From assembly GCF_023656415.1 (NCBI RefSeq), contig NZ_JAMOIL010000001.1, positions 310,001 through 374,000 on the forward strand: a DNA stretch of 64,000 bases, given 5' to 3'. The notes beneath the pieces are model-generated. The model was not told where the DNA came from. It made no database searches and worked only from the letters and a program-made list of their open reading frames with translations. Source of the DNA: Nocardioides bruguierae. Lineage in GTDB: Bacteria; Actinomycetota; Actinomycetes; Propionibacteriales; Nocardioidaceae. Below are positions 27,469 to 35,801 of this stretch, one piece after another (position 1 is the first letter of the stretch; the number at the start of each line of letters is the position of its first letter). The position numbers were made by a program, and so were the translations under genes.

Positions 27469-28419
27469 TCAGTCGGGTCGGCCCAGCGAAACCGTGCACG
27501 CCTCGTCCACGAGCTGGTAGCCCAGCGACTCGTACAGGCGCCGCGCCGGCGTGTTCGACGCGAAGACGTTCAGCCCGAGGGCGCTCAGCCCCTGGCCCGT
27601 GCACCAGGCGGCCGCCGCCTGCATGGTCGCGCGGCCCACGCCCGCGCCGCGGGCGTCCTCCTCGACGCGGACCTCGTAGACGAACGCCGCCGGCGGCTCC
27701 ACCCCGAGCCACAGGACGGCGGCGAGCGCGCCGTCGCGCAGCACGTCGAAGAACGCCTGGCCCGGTGTCGCCGAGCCGAGCGGGAGCAGCCCCTGGAGCT
27801 GCTCGGCCGCCTCGCGGGCGACCTGGTCGGCGTCGCGGTGCGGCTCCGCCTGCTGCCGGGTCTGCGCGTACTCGCGCCCCGACCGCTCGATGAAGCGCGC
27901 GAAGGACTCCGGGGTCATCGGCCGCAGCTCCAGCCCGGACGTCTCCGGCCCCGGAGCGCCCGGCAGCAGCGGCAGCACCCGCCGCTGGGCGACGAGGTCC
28001 AGGGGGCCGGCGGCCTTCCAGGCGGCGTGCGTGGCGTCGTCGGGGGAGAGCAGGAGCTCGACCTCCCGGACGCCGTCGCGGGCAGCGGTCTCCTCCACCA
28101 GCGCGCGCAGGTCCCCGGCACGCTCGGGGGTGACGAGACTGGTGTCGAGCACGACGAGCCGCCCCCGGTCGGGGCGGCCGAGCCACACCCACCCGATCGG
28201 GAAGCCGACGTCGGAGACCAGGTGCAGCGCCTGCTGCTCCGCGGGTCGGTCGCCCGGCAGCATCCGCTCCAGGGAGGCCTTCACGCGGGCCTCCGCGACC
28301 GGGGCGAACAGCTCGGGCTCACCGGTCAACGGCAGCTCGCGCAGGCGCGTGCGGCGCTCACGGACGACCTCGGCCCAGCGGGACAGGTCGGCGTCGGGGA
28401 ACCGGGAGAGACTCAGCAC
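27469..28419 (-). CDS. GNAT-family N-acetyltransferase
   Basis: This is a 316-residue protein with a C-terminal GNAT domain. The acetyl-CoA motif A is VEEDARGAGVGRATMQAAAAW, followed by LNVFASNTPARRLYESLGY. The N-terminal half looks like a second, degenerate GNAT-type domain. GTG at 28419 follows CAGGAT by six bases. It lies 62 bases downstream of the aminomutase gene on the same strand. In other bacteria an aminomutase plus a GNAT enzyme make N-epsilon-acetyl-beta-lysine; this pairing here is inference. Confidence 0.85.
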   Translation of the reverse strand: MLSLSRFPDADLSRWAEVVRERRTRLRELPLTGEPELFAPVAEARVKASLERMLPGDRPAEQQALHLVSDVGFPIGWVWLGRPDRGRLVVLDTSLVTPERAGDLRALVEETAARDGVREVELLLSPDDATHAAWKAAGPLDLVAQRRVLPLLPGAPGPETSGLELRPMTPESFARFIERSGREYAQTRQQAEPHRDADQVAREAAEQLQGLLPLGSATPGQAFFDVLRDGALAAVLWLGVEPPAAFVYEVRVEEDARGAGVGRATMQAAAAWCTGQGLSALGLNVFASNTPARRLYESLGYQLVDEACTVSLGRPD

Positions 28420-28481
28420 CCCGCCATCCTGCCTCCCCTCCGGTGACGGCCGGCACTCCCCGGTCGGCGGGGTCGCCGGGC

Positions 28482-29948
28482 TCACCAGGCCTGGAGCGCC
28501 GCCGTGCGTCGGGAGGCCTCGGCGGCCTCCGCGGCCGAGAGGGCGGCCTCGTCCAGGTTGCCGTGCTCGGCCCACCAGCGCTGCCCCGCCTCGGGCAGGG
28601 TGTGGATCGGGTCGTGGTAGGTGTACGTGCGGCCCAGCGCCTCGGCGTCGTCGCCCTCGATCGAGGTGCGGTAGTTCTTGGTCCAGTAGGACACCCCGCG
28701 CTCCTCGTCGTAGTCCGCGAGCTGGTGGACCCAGCGCTTGCCGACGAAGGGCACGTCGCACACGATGCGCGGCGTCGCGAAGCCCGGCAGGTAGCCCATG
28801 ATGTGGTGCTGGAGCCGCTGCGCGTCCTTGACCGAGACCCGCCAGTGCTCGCTGAACGGGATCATGTCGCACATGTAGAAGTAGTAGGGCATGATCTGGG
28901 CACCGTCGAGCAGCGCGAAGCACAGGTCGAGCAGCGCGTGCGGGTCGGCGTTGACGCCGTTGAGCAGGACGCCCTGGTTGCGCACGTCGCGCAGGCCGGC
29001 GTCCAGCATCGCGCGGGACGCCTCGGCGACCAGCGGCGTCACCGACTGGGCGTGGTTGGCGTGGGTGTGGATCGCGAGCGAGACGCCGTTGGCGCGGGCC
29101 AGGTCGGCGACCCGGCCGACACCGTCGACGACGTCCGGCTGGAGCCAGTGCTGCGGCATGCCGATCAACGCCTTGGTGGCGAGGCGGACGTCGCGGACGT
29201 TCTCGATCGCCAGCAGCTCGGTCAGGAACGCCTCCAGGCGCGGCCACGGCATGTTGGCCACGTCCCCGCCGGAGACGACGACGTCGCGCACGGTCGGGGT
29301 GGCGCGCAGGTAGTCGAGCATCGCGGTGAGCCGGTCGTTCGGCTTGCCGACGAGCTTGAGCTTCTCGACGGTCGGGGTGGAGTTGCCGACCAGGTCCATG
29401 CGGGTGCAGTGGCCGCAGTACTGCGGGCACGTCGGCAGGAGCTCGGCGAGCACCTTGGTGGGGTAGCGGTGCGTGAGGCCTTCGACGGCCCACATGTCGT
29501 GCTCGTGGAGGCTGTCGCGCGTGGCGTGGGGGTGGCTGGGCCAGTCGGTGCGGCGGTCGGAGAACACCGGCAGCATGTAGCGACGGATCGGGTCCACGTA
29601 GAAGGCGTCCGTGAGGCTGCCCGGCCCACGCGGGGTGGTGTGCGGCGCCATCGTGTTCATCATCTGCGGCGGCACGAGCATCGACATCGTCGCGCGCTCG
29701 GCCTGGTCGCGCTCGAGGTCGGCGTAGAACCGCTCGTCGACCAGGTCGCCGAGCAGCTCGCGCAGCTGCCGGAGGTTCTTGATGCAGTGCGAGCGCTGCC
29801 ACTGGACGCTGCGCCACTCCGCGTCGGTGACGTCCTTCCACCCGGGGAAGCGCGTCCAGTCCGGCTCCACCAGCTCGGGCGCGCGGTACTGGTAGGGCTG
29901 GCCCGTCTCCTGCTCGACCAGGGAGGCGATGGACGTCTCGATGCTCAT
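28482..29948 (-). CDS. KamA-family lysine 2,3-aminomutase-like radical SAM protein
   Basis: This is a 488-residue radical SAM, PLP-dependent aminomutase homologue. The cluster-binding motif is Cys174-x3-Cys178-x2-Cys181 in CPQYCGHC. GGDVANMP lies near the SAM site, and LLNGVNAD and PYYFYMCD are typical of KamA. A long N-terminal region (1-120) is more like the actinobacterial branch than clostridial KamA. Substrate specificity cannot be assigned. The upstream region 29949-30039 is unusually AT-rich and holds its promoter. Confidence 0.9.
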   Translation of the reverse strand: MSIETSIASLVEQETGQPYQYRAPELVEPDWTRFPGWKDVTDAEWRSVQWQRSHCIKNLRQLRELLGDLVDERFYADLERDQAERATMSMLVPPQMMNTMAPHTTPRGPGSLTDAFYVDPIRRYMLPVFSDRRTDWPSHPHATRDSLHEHDMWAVEGLTHRYPTKVLAELLPTCPQYCGHCTRMDLVGNSTPTVEKLKLVGKPNDRLTAMLDYLRATPTVRDVVVSGGDVANMPWPRLEAFLTELLAIENVRDVRLATKALIGMPQHWLQPDVVDGVGRVADLARANGVSLAIHTHANHAQSVTPLVAEASRAMLDAGLRDVRNQGVLLNGVNADPHALLDLCFALLDGAQIMPYYFYMCDMIPFSEHWRVSVKDAQRLQHHIMGYLPGFATPRIVCDVPFVGKRWVHQLADYDEERGVSYWTKNYRTSIEGDDAEALGRTYTYHDPIHTLPEAGQRWWAEHGNLDEAALSAAEAAEASRRTAALQAW

Positions 29949-30039
29949 ACCGGCGACGGTGACAGAAAAGATTGCTGTTGTCGATCCACCGGGCCGCAGA
30001 TTCTCCGGGTTCTTTACCGTCTCGCGCCAGGGCGGCCGT
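29949..30039 (-). promoter_or_regulatory. AT-rich upstream region of the aminomutase gene
   Basis: This 91-base gap contains AT-rich stretches (GAAAAGATTGCTGTTGTCG and TTCTTTACCGTC) that stand out from the surrounding GC. CTTTACCGT here resembles CTTTACGGT in front of the lrp-type gene at 26973. A shared Lrp site is possible but unproven. Confidence 0.4.
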
Positions 30040-30669
30040 TCACTCCTCCAGCGTCGCCAGGGGCGCCAGGACGGCGGGGTGGTCGACGCCCAGCTCGTAG
30101 CGCAGCGTCATCACGCCCACCAGGAGGTCGCGGACGGCGGGCAGGCCGGCGTCGGTGAGCGGGAGCGCCATCAGCCGCAGCGACGGCGCGTGCCCGTCGA
30201 GCTCGTCGCCGTGCGGGGGTGCGTACTCGCGCACCGGCAGCAGCACCCCGCCAGCGCGCTCGTAGAAGACGATGCGGCGCCGGTGCTCCTCCACGGCCTC
30301 CGGGCCGATCCCGGGCTCGTCGGGGTCCTCGACGTCCCACACGAGCACCCTGCGCCCCTCCGCGGCCAGCAGCGCGGCCAGGGCTGCCACCAGCCGGGAC
30401 CCGTGGCCGCCGCCGCGGGGCCCGATCGCCAGGTAGCGCAGGAACGTCCAGTCGGTGCTCCCCAGGTCGCGCACGAGCGCGAGCCCCACGGGGTCCGCCC
30501 CGTGGTCGGCGCCCTCAGGCACGGGCACCGCGACGAGCAGGCGGTCCACCAGGAGGTCCTCGAACGGCGCCCGCAGCTCGGGCGGGAAGGCGTCCTCGTA
30601 GATCTGGCGGACGCGGTCACGGTGCGGGGCGTCCAGCCCGGCCCAGTCGCGCAGCACCAGGTCGCTCAT
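30040..30669 (-). CDS. GNAT-family acetyltransferase-like protein
   Basis: This is a 209-residue protein with a GNAT-like core: LRYLAIGPRGGGHGSRLVAALAALL is the acetyl-CoA motif, and RRIVFYERAGGVLLPV is the later strand and helix. ATG at 30669 overlaps the stop of the amidohydrolase gene by four bases. It is the last gene of a four-gene operon. The acceptor is unknown. Confidence 0.87.
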   Translation of the reverse strand: MSDLVLRDWAGLDAPHRDRVRQIYEDAFPPELRAPFEDLLVDRLLVAVPVPEGADHGADPVGLALVRDLGSTDWTFLRYLAIGPRGGGHGSRLVAALAALLAAEGRRVLVWDVEDPDEPGIGPEAVEEHRRRIVFYERAGGVLLPVREYAPPHGDELDGHAPSLRLMALPLTDAGLPAVRDLLVGVMTLRYELGVDHPAVLAPLATLEE

Positions 30670-32297
30670 GCCGTGTGCACCACCTCTCCACCGAGCAGCG
30701 TCGCCAGCACCGCGACGTCCCGGATCGCGCCGGGGTCGCAGGTGGCCGGGTCGTCCGAGAGCACGGCGAGGTCGGCCAGGTAGCCGGGCGCGACGAGGCC
30801 GCGGGAGCCCTCCTGGTGCGAGGCGTAGGCGGACCCGTGGGTGTAGGCCACGAGCGCCTCGAGCCCGGTGACCGCCTCCTCGGGGCCGAGCGGGGCACCC
30901 GCGTCCGTGCGCCGGTTGACCAGGTCGTGCATGCCCAGCAGCGGCGCGCCGGCCACGACGGGACGGTCGGAGGACCCGACCAGCGGCAGGCCGGCGTCCA
31001 GCAGCGAGCGCCCCCGGTAGGCCCAGCCGGCCCGCTCGGGCCCCAGCGCCCGCAGCATGCCGTCGCCGATCTCGCCGACGAACCGGCCCTGCGGCACGGG
31101 CACCACCCCCAGCGCGGCGGCACGCTGCACCTGGTCGGGGCGTGCCACGCCGAAGTGCTCGATCCGGTGCCGGGCGTCGGGCCGAGGCACGCTCGCCTGG
31201 GCCCGCTCCACCGCGTCCAGGACGAGGTCGATCGCGGCGTCCCCGATCGCGTGCGTGGCCACCCGCCACCCGGCTCGGTGGGCGGTGACGATCCGCTCGG
31301 TGATGGCCTCGGCGTCGGCCTGGAGGTAGCCGCGCACGCCCGGGGTGTCGGCGAAGTCCTCGGTCATGGCGCAGGTGTGGCCGATGAGCGAGCCGTCGCT
31401 GAAGACCTTCACCGGCCCCAGGCGCAAGCGGTCGTCGCCCAGGCCGGTGCGGATGCCGAGGTCGAGCCCGCGGCCCAGACCGGGGCCGAAGCCGTCGTCC
31501 GCGTGCGCGGCCACGTCGTGCAGCACGTCGGAGGTCACCATCAGCTCGGTGCGCACCGGCAGGCGCCCGGCGTCCAGGGCCGCCTGGTACGCGGCGACCT
31601 CGACGGGCGACTTGCCGATCCAGCCCCCGCCGACGCCCGCCTCGACCACCGAGGTCAGGCCCTCGGCCAGGTAGGCCCGCCCCGCTCGCTCGACCGCGTC
31701 GACGAGCGTGGCGGTGGGGTAGGGGAGCACCAGGTCCGAGAGCAGCGACTGCGCCGTCTCCTGCAGCAGCCCGGTCGGCCGACCGGAGGCGTCGGTGACG
31801 ACCAGGCCGCCCGACACCTCGCGGGCGGCCGACGCCAGCCCCAGGTCCTCCAGCAGCGCCGAGGAGACCACGCACATGTGCCCACTGGTGTGCTTGAGCC
31901 ACACCCGCCGACCGCCGGAGGCCCGGTCCAGGGCGTCGCGGTCGGGGTGGGCGCCGATCTTGTTCTCGTCGTAGCCCTCGCCGATGACCCACGCCCCGGG
32001 CGGCAGCGTGGCGGCGCGGGCGGCCACGGCGTCGTAGACCGCCTCGAGCGAGCCCAGCCGCAGGTCGACCTCGGCGAGCGCCAGCCCGTACCAGGCCATG
32101 TGGTTGTGGGCGTCGTGGAAGCCGGGCACCACGACGGCGCCGCCCACGTCCAGCACCTCGCGCGCCGGCACGTCCTCGTCGACGGCCAGCACGCGCCCGC
32201 CCCAGATCGCCACGGACGAGGCCGTGCCGGTGTGGCCGGGCCCGGTGAGGGTCCGCACCCGGGCGTTGGTGACCAGGAGGTCGGCCTGGAAGCTCAC
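30666..32297 (-). CDS. Amidohydrolase family protein (YtcJ-like)
   Basis: This is a metal-dependent hydrolase of 543 residues. The N-terminal strand region (LLVTNARVRTL) and metal ligands in VVPGFHDAHNHMAWYG are typical of the YtcJ/N-substituted formamide deformylase group. Further ligands are in VATHAIGDAAID and HRIEHFGV. It is probably an amidase-like enzyme on small amides. GTG 32297 overlaps the stop of the CoA ligase gene by four bases, and its own stop overlaps the GNAT start. Confidence 0.9.
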   Translation of the reverse strand: MSFQADLLVTNARVRTLTGPGHTGTASSVAIWGGRVLAVDEDVPAREVLDVGGAVVVPGFHDAHNHMAWYGLALAEVDLRLGSLEAVYDAVAARAATLPPGAWVIGEGYDENKIGAHPDRDALDRASGGRRVWLKHTSGHMCVVSSALLEDLGLASAAREVSGGLVVTDASGRPTGLLQETAQSLLSDLVLPYPTATLVDAVERAGRAYLAEGLTSVVEAGVGGGWIGKSPVEVAAYQAALDAGRLPVRTELMVTSDVLHDVAAHADDGFGPGLGRGLDLGIRTGLGDDRLRLGPVKVFSDGSLIGHTCAMTEDFADTPGVRGYLQADAEAITERIVTAHRAGWRVATHAIGDAAIDLVLDAVERAQASVPRPDARHRIEHFGVARPDQVQRAAALGVVPVPQGRFVGEIGDGMLRALGPERAGWAYRGRSLLDAGLPLVGSSDRPVVAGAPLLGMHDLVNRRTDAGAPLGPEEAVTGLEALVAYTHGSAYASHQEGSRGLVAPGYLADLAVLSDDPATCDPGAIRDVAVLATLLGGEVVHTA

Positions 32298-33772
32298 GCG
32301 CCCACCTCCACGCCCTCGGCCGCCAGGACGCCGGCGGACACCTCGGCCCGCAGCGTCCCCTTCTCCACGCGGTGCGAGGCGGTCAGCGGCAGGTCCTCGC
32401 GCAGCACCCAGTAGCGCGGCACCTTGAAGCCGGCCAGCCGCTCGGCGCACCAGGAGCGCAGGTCCTCGACCGACGCCCCGGGCGCCACGACGAACGCACC
32501 GACCTCCTCGCCGCGCACCTCGTCCGGCACCGCCACGACCCCGGCGAGCCGGACCGCGGGGTGGGCGAGCAGCGTCTCCTCGACCTCCACCGCCGCCACG
32601 TTCTCCCCGGAGCGACGGATCATGTCCTTGAGCCGCCCGGCCAGGTACAGCCGCCCGGCGTCGTCGGTGCGGGCCAGGTCCCCGGTGGGGAACCAGCCGT
32701 CGGCGTCGAAGGGGGAGGCCAGCCCGAGGTAGCCGAGCATCATGCCGGGCCCGCGCAGCCAGAGCTGGCCCGCCTCGTCCAGCCGTGCCTCGCGGTGCGC
32801 AGCCGGGCGTCCGAGGCATCCGGTGCCGACGAGTGCGTCGTGCTCGGACGCGCCGACGCGAATGTCGGCGCCCGTCTCGGTCATCCCGAACGCCTCGAAC
32901 CAGCCGACGCCCCACCGCTCCTCGAGGTCGGCGTGCAGCGCCGGGGGGATCGCCGAGCACTGCACCGCCCGCACGCGGTGCGCACGGTCGAGCGGGTCGG
33001 CGGGCATCTTCAGGAGCAGCGTGGGCATCGAGGCCAGGCAGTAGAAGTAGGTGACCTCGTGCTCGCGCACCTTCGCCCAGAAGGACGAGGGGTGGAAGCC
33101 GTCGAGGGCCACGAGCGTCGCACGGGCCAGGAGGGCGGCCACCACGTTCCACTGCGGGTCGACGTAGTGGAAGGGCTGCGCGGTGAGCAGCACGTCGTCC
33201 TCGCCCAGGTGCGGGAACTCGGTGAGCATCGAGCCGCCCAGGGTCGTCCAGTACTCGTGGGTGAGGACGCAGCCCTTGGGGCGTCCGGTGGTGCCGGAGG
33301 TGTACTGCACGTTGACCACCGCCGTGGGCGCGGTCGCCCCCTGCTCCCAGGACGCCGGGTCCAGCGTCAGCCCCGCGGGGTCCAGGACGTCGGCGGCGCC
33401 GGCCTCGCGCAGCAGGCCGACGTGCTCGGGCGCGGCGAGCACGAGGTGCACCCCGGCGTCCGCGAGCACGTGGGCGGCGTCGCCCGGCCGGTAGCGGACG
33501 TTGAGGGGCACCGCCGCGGCCCCGACGCGCTGGAGCGCGAGCCAGGCGGCCGGCATCCAGGGGGAGTTGCCGAGCATCAGCCCGACGTGGTCGCCGGGCC
33601 GCACGCCGCGCGCGACGAGCGCGACCGCCAGGCCGGCGGAGACGTCCGCGACACGGGCGTAGGTCCACCGCTGCACCGGCTGCCCCGGCAGGTCGAAGAC
33701 CCACGCGACCTTGTCGGGGTGGGTGCCCGCGGCGTCGAGGAGGTGGTCGACGAGGGTGGGCTGCTCAGGCAC
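32294..33772 (-). CDS. AMP-binding acyl-CoA ligase
   Basis: This adenylate-forming ligase has 492 residues. The phosphate loop is VQYTSGTTGRPKG, motif A5 is EAFGMTETG, and the hinge region is DGWFPTGDLARTDDAGRLYLAGRLKDMI. The C-terminal Lys for adenylation is in HRVEKGTL. It likely activates a carboxylic acid to its CoA ester. GTG 33772 overlaps the end of the enoyl-CoA hydratase gene by eight bases. Confidence 0.92.
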   Translation of the reverse strand: MPEQPTLVDHLLDAAGTHPDKVAWVFDLPGQPVQRWTYARVADVSAGLAVALVARGVRPGDHVGLMLGNSPWMPAAWLALQRVGAAAVPLNVRYRPGDAAHVLADAGVHLVLAAPEHVGLLREAGAADVLDPAGLTLDPASWEQGATAPTAVVNVQYTSGTTGRPKGCVLTHEYWTTLGGSMLTEFPHLGEDDVLLTAQPFHYVDPQWNVVAALLARATLVALDGFHPSSFWAKVREHEVTYFYCLASMPTLLLKMPADPLDRAHRVRAVQCSAIPPALHADLEERWGVGWFEAFGMTETGADIRVGASEHDALVGTGCLGRPAAHREARLDEAGQLWLRGPGMMLGYLGLASPFDADGWFPTGDLARTDDAGRLYLAGRLKDMIRRSGENVAAVEVEETLLAHPAVRLAGVVAVPDEVRGEEVGAFVVAPGASVEDLRSWCAERLAGFKVPRYWVLREDLPLTASHRVEKGTLRAEVSAGVLAAEGVEVGA

Positions 33773-34559
33773 CGGTGAACTCCTCGCGCGGGGCCTCGTC
33801 CTCGCCCGAGAGGGAGGTGAGCAGCGCGTGCTCGACCTCCGTGGCCAGCGAGCGCTCGACCTGGGAGTCGACCGCGGCGTCCAGCACCCGCTTGGCCAGC
33901 GAGGTGGACAGTCGCGGACGGGCGGCCATCCGGTGGGCGAGGTCGAGGGCGACCTCCTCGTGCGTGCCGGTGGGCACCGCCCGGGCGACCAGGCCCATGG
34001 CGGCGGCCTCGGTGCCGGTGACGTGCTCGCCGAGCAGCAGCAGCTCCTTGGCGCGGGCCCAGCCGACGAGGGCCGGCAGCAGCGTGGAGATGCCGCCGGT
34101 GACCGACAGCCCGACGCCCACCTCGGGGAACCCGAACCGGGCGTCCTCGGCGGCGACGACGACGTCGCAGCACAGGGCGAACTCGGCACCCGCGCCCAGG
34201 GCGTAGCCGTGCACCGCGGCCACCACCGGGCCGGGGAAGCGGCGGACGAGGCGGGTGACCTCCTGGATCTCCTCCAGGCGGGCCCGGGTCTGCAGCGGGG
34301 TCTCGACCGCGGGCTCCTCCTTGAGGTCGTGGCCGGCGCAGAAGGCACGGCCGCGACCTGCGAGCACGACGGCGCCGACCTCCTCGGCGTGGGCCCGGCG
34401 CAGCGCCGCGACCAGCGCGGGCGTGAGGGTGCCGTCCACGGCGTTGAGCCGGTGCGGTCGGTTGAGGCGGACGACGGCCACCTCGCCGTCGCGCTCGTAC
34501 TCGACGACGCCCGGCTCCGTGCCGCCTGCCGGCGCCGTGCCCTCTGCTGGGTGCTGCAT
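33765..34559 (-). CDS. Enoyl-CoA hydratase/isomerase family protein
   Basis: This is a 264-residue crotonase-fold enzyme. The oxyanion-hole segments are AFCAGHDLKE and GYALGAGAEFALCCD, and GFPEVGVGLSVTGG carries the region of the catalytic Glu. It is first in the minus-strand operon with the CoA ligase, amidohydrolase and GNAT genes. A divergent TetR gene shares its promoter region, so the operon is probably repressed by that TetR. Confidence 0.93.
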   Translation of the reverse strand: MQHPAEGTAPAGGTEPGVVEYERDGEVAVVRLNRPHRLNAVDGTLTPALVAALRRAHAEEVGAVVLAGRGRAFCAGHDLKEEPAVETPLQTRARLEEIQEVTRLVRRFPGPVVAAVHGYALGAGAEFALCCDVVVAAEDARFGFPEVGVGLSVTGGISTLLPALVGWARAKELLLLGEHVTGTEAAAMGLVARAVPTGTHEEVALDLAHRMAARPRLSTSLAKRVLDAAVDSQVERSLATEVEHALLTSLSGEDEAPREEFTGA

Positions 34560-34611
34560 CCCGCTGCTCCGCTCCTCTGCTCGCGGCGGGCTCGTCGCTC
34601 CGCCTCGTCCG

Positions 34612-34645
34612 AGCGTAGGCGATCGATCGATCGATTGGATACGCT
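34612..34645. promoter_or_regulatory. Divergent promoters flanking a palindromic operator
   Basis: Two TACGCT -10 boxes face away from each other: on the minus strand at 34612-34617 for the hydratase operon and on the plus strand at 34640-34645 for tetR. Between them lies the self-complementary run CGATCGATCGATCG (34620-34633 area). Both -35 regions overlap it, so one TetR dimer could shut both promoters. Confidence 0.7.
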
Positions 34646-34651
34646 CGGGTC

Positions 34652-35236
34652 GTGACCGCCACGAGCCCCACCACCAACGAGCGTGTGGAGCAGGCCGCGA
34701 CCAGGCTCTTCGCCCAGCGCGGGTTCCACGGCACCGGCATCCGCCGGCTGGCGCAGGAGTCCGGGCTGACCTCGGCCTCCCTCTACCACTGGATGGGCAC
34801 CAAGGAGGAGCTCCTCGCTCGCCTGATGCGCAGCGCGCTCGAGCGGCTGACCGCGGAGGCCCGGGCGGCGCTGGCCGGGGCGGGGGAGGACCCCCGTGAC
34901 CGGCTCGACGCCCTGGTCCGCGTGCACGTGCGCGCGCACGCGGAGCGCCCGGAGCAGACCCGGGTGGTCGACGGCGAGCTGGGAGCGCTGACTCCCGACG
35001 CCCGGGCCGGCGTGGTGGCGCTGCGCGACGAGTACGAGGACCTCTGGCGCACGGTCATCGAGGACGGCGTGGACCAGGGCCTCCTCGTGGTCGCGCAGCC
35101 GGACCTGGCACGGCGGGCGGTGCTGGAGATGTGCAGCAGCGTGGCTCGGTGGTTCCGCAGCGACGGCGACCTCGGCGTCGCAGAGGTCGCCGAGGAGCAC
35201 GTGTCCCTGGCCCGCGGGGCGCTCGGAGCGCGTTGA
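34652..35236 (+). CDS. TetR-family transcriptional regulator
   Basis: This is a 194-residue repressor. The N-terminal helix-turn-helix is GFHGTGIRRLAQESGLTSASLYHWMGTKEELL, and the C-terminal domain is of the fatty-acid-degradation type. GTG at 34652 lies six bases after TACGCT. Its divergent position suggests control of the hydratase/CoA ligase operon and of itself, with an acyl-CoA as a likely inducer. Confidence 0.93.
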   Translation: MTATSPTTNERVEQAATRLFAQRGFHGTGIRRLAQESGLTSASLYHWMGTKEELLARLMRSALERLTAEARAALAGAGEDPRDRLDALVRVHVRAHAERPEQTRVVDGELGALTPDARAGVVALRDEYEDLWRTVIEDGVDQGLLVVAQPDLARRAVLEMCSSVARWFRSDGDLGVAEVAEEHVSLARGALGAR

Positions 35237-35509
35237 TTACCCGAAACGGGTGATTGCTCACCCGGAGGGATGAGACAGGATCGACGGTGTCACTGGGGCG
35301 CGTGCGACGCACGATGCCGCGTGTGACGGACGGGGCGATCAGCCCTGGGGTCGTCGGTCGGTGGTCCAGACAGAACATCGGCACCAATCTCGTCCGAGCA
35401 CACCCCCCGCCACCTGCGGTGACATGCATCGGTGCTGGTCACGGGGGCGTTGACACTCGCCGCGCCCACCCACCAAGGTGAAGCCTCCGCTCACCACAGA
35501 TCGAGGTGG

Positions 35510-35591
35510 GTGGACCGACGTCCGAGTGGTCGTGTCGGAGGGTGTGCACCGCCAGCCACCTGTCCGACCCGCTCCGCGGTGGTCGGTCCAC
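35510..35591. ncRNA. Candidate structured RNA element
   Basis: An outer 10-bp stem (GTGGACCGAC at 35510 with GTCGGTCCAC at 35582) encloses an inner stem of GTCGGA with TCCGAC and further GGGTG/CACC pairs. The strand is not determined. It matches no riboswitch or small RNA that I recognise. Confidence 0.35.
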
Positions 35592-35708
35592 GCCCCGAGG
35601 AGCGGACTCGGACCGGGTCCTGACCCCCTAGACAACGTCCTGCCCCGGCAGCCCGCCTGGACATCAGGTCGGACCGAAGGCGCCATGACCCGCCCGTGAC
35701 TCCTGTGG

Positions 35709-35730
35709 ACCCCGGCTGTCCGGCCGGGGT
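35709..35730. terminator. Hairpin upstream of lnt
   Basis: A perfect 8-bp stem ACCCCGGC/GCCGGGGT has a six-base loop. A second hairpin (35740-35757) follows at once. They could end transcription coming from the tetR side before the lnt promoter. Confidence 0.45.
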
Positions 35731-35801
35731 GGCCTTGGACCGACGCCCTGGCGTCGGCCCCGGCGCCACCCCGGCTGGGGCCCGCCCGTTACCGTGGAGG
35801 G

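Larger units (their letters stand above)
35237..35801. other. 565-bp gene-free region with inverted repeats
   Basis: No convincing gene is seen. Near the tetR stop a near-palindrome ATTACCCG-AAA-CGGGTGAT lies at about 35237-35255. A nested set of stems lies at 35510-35591. Two further hairpins are at 35709-35730 and 35740-35757. A short frame from GTG 35288 has no family features. The last 12 bases hold the lnt -10 box TACCGT (35790-35795). Confidence 0.6.

Noticed and set aside
29949..30039. A lysine riboswitch upstream of the aminomutase gene
   Set aside because: The gap is only about 90 bases and shows none of the lysine-riboswitch stems I would expect.
32262..32280. GCGTTGGTGACCAGG, resembling one arm of the 53-bp repeat
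   Set aside because: It encodes TNAR in the amidohydrolase, there is no partner arm at the right spacing, and the match covers only the core.
35288..35481. A 64-codon frame after a CAGGAT box, downstream of tetR
   Set aside because: It has no recognisable motif, unusual codon use for this genome and crosses the structured region. Evidence is too thin to call a gene.
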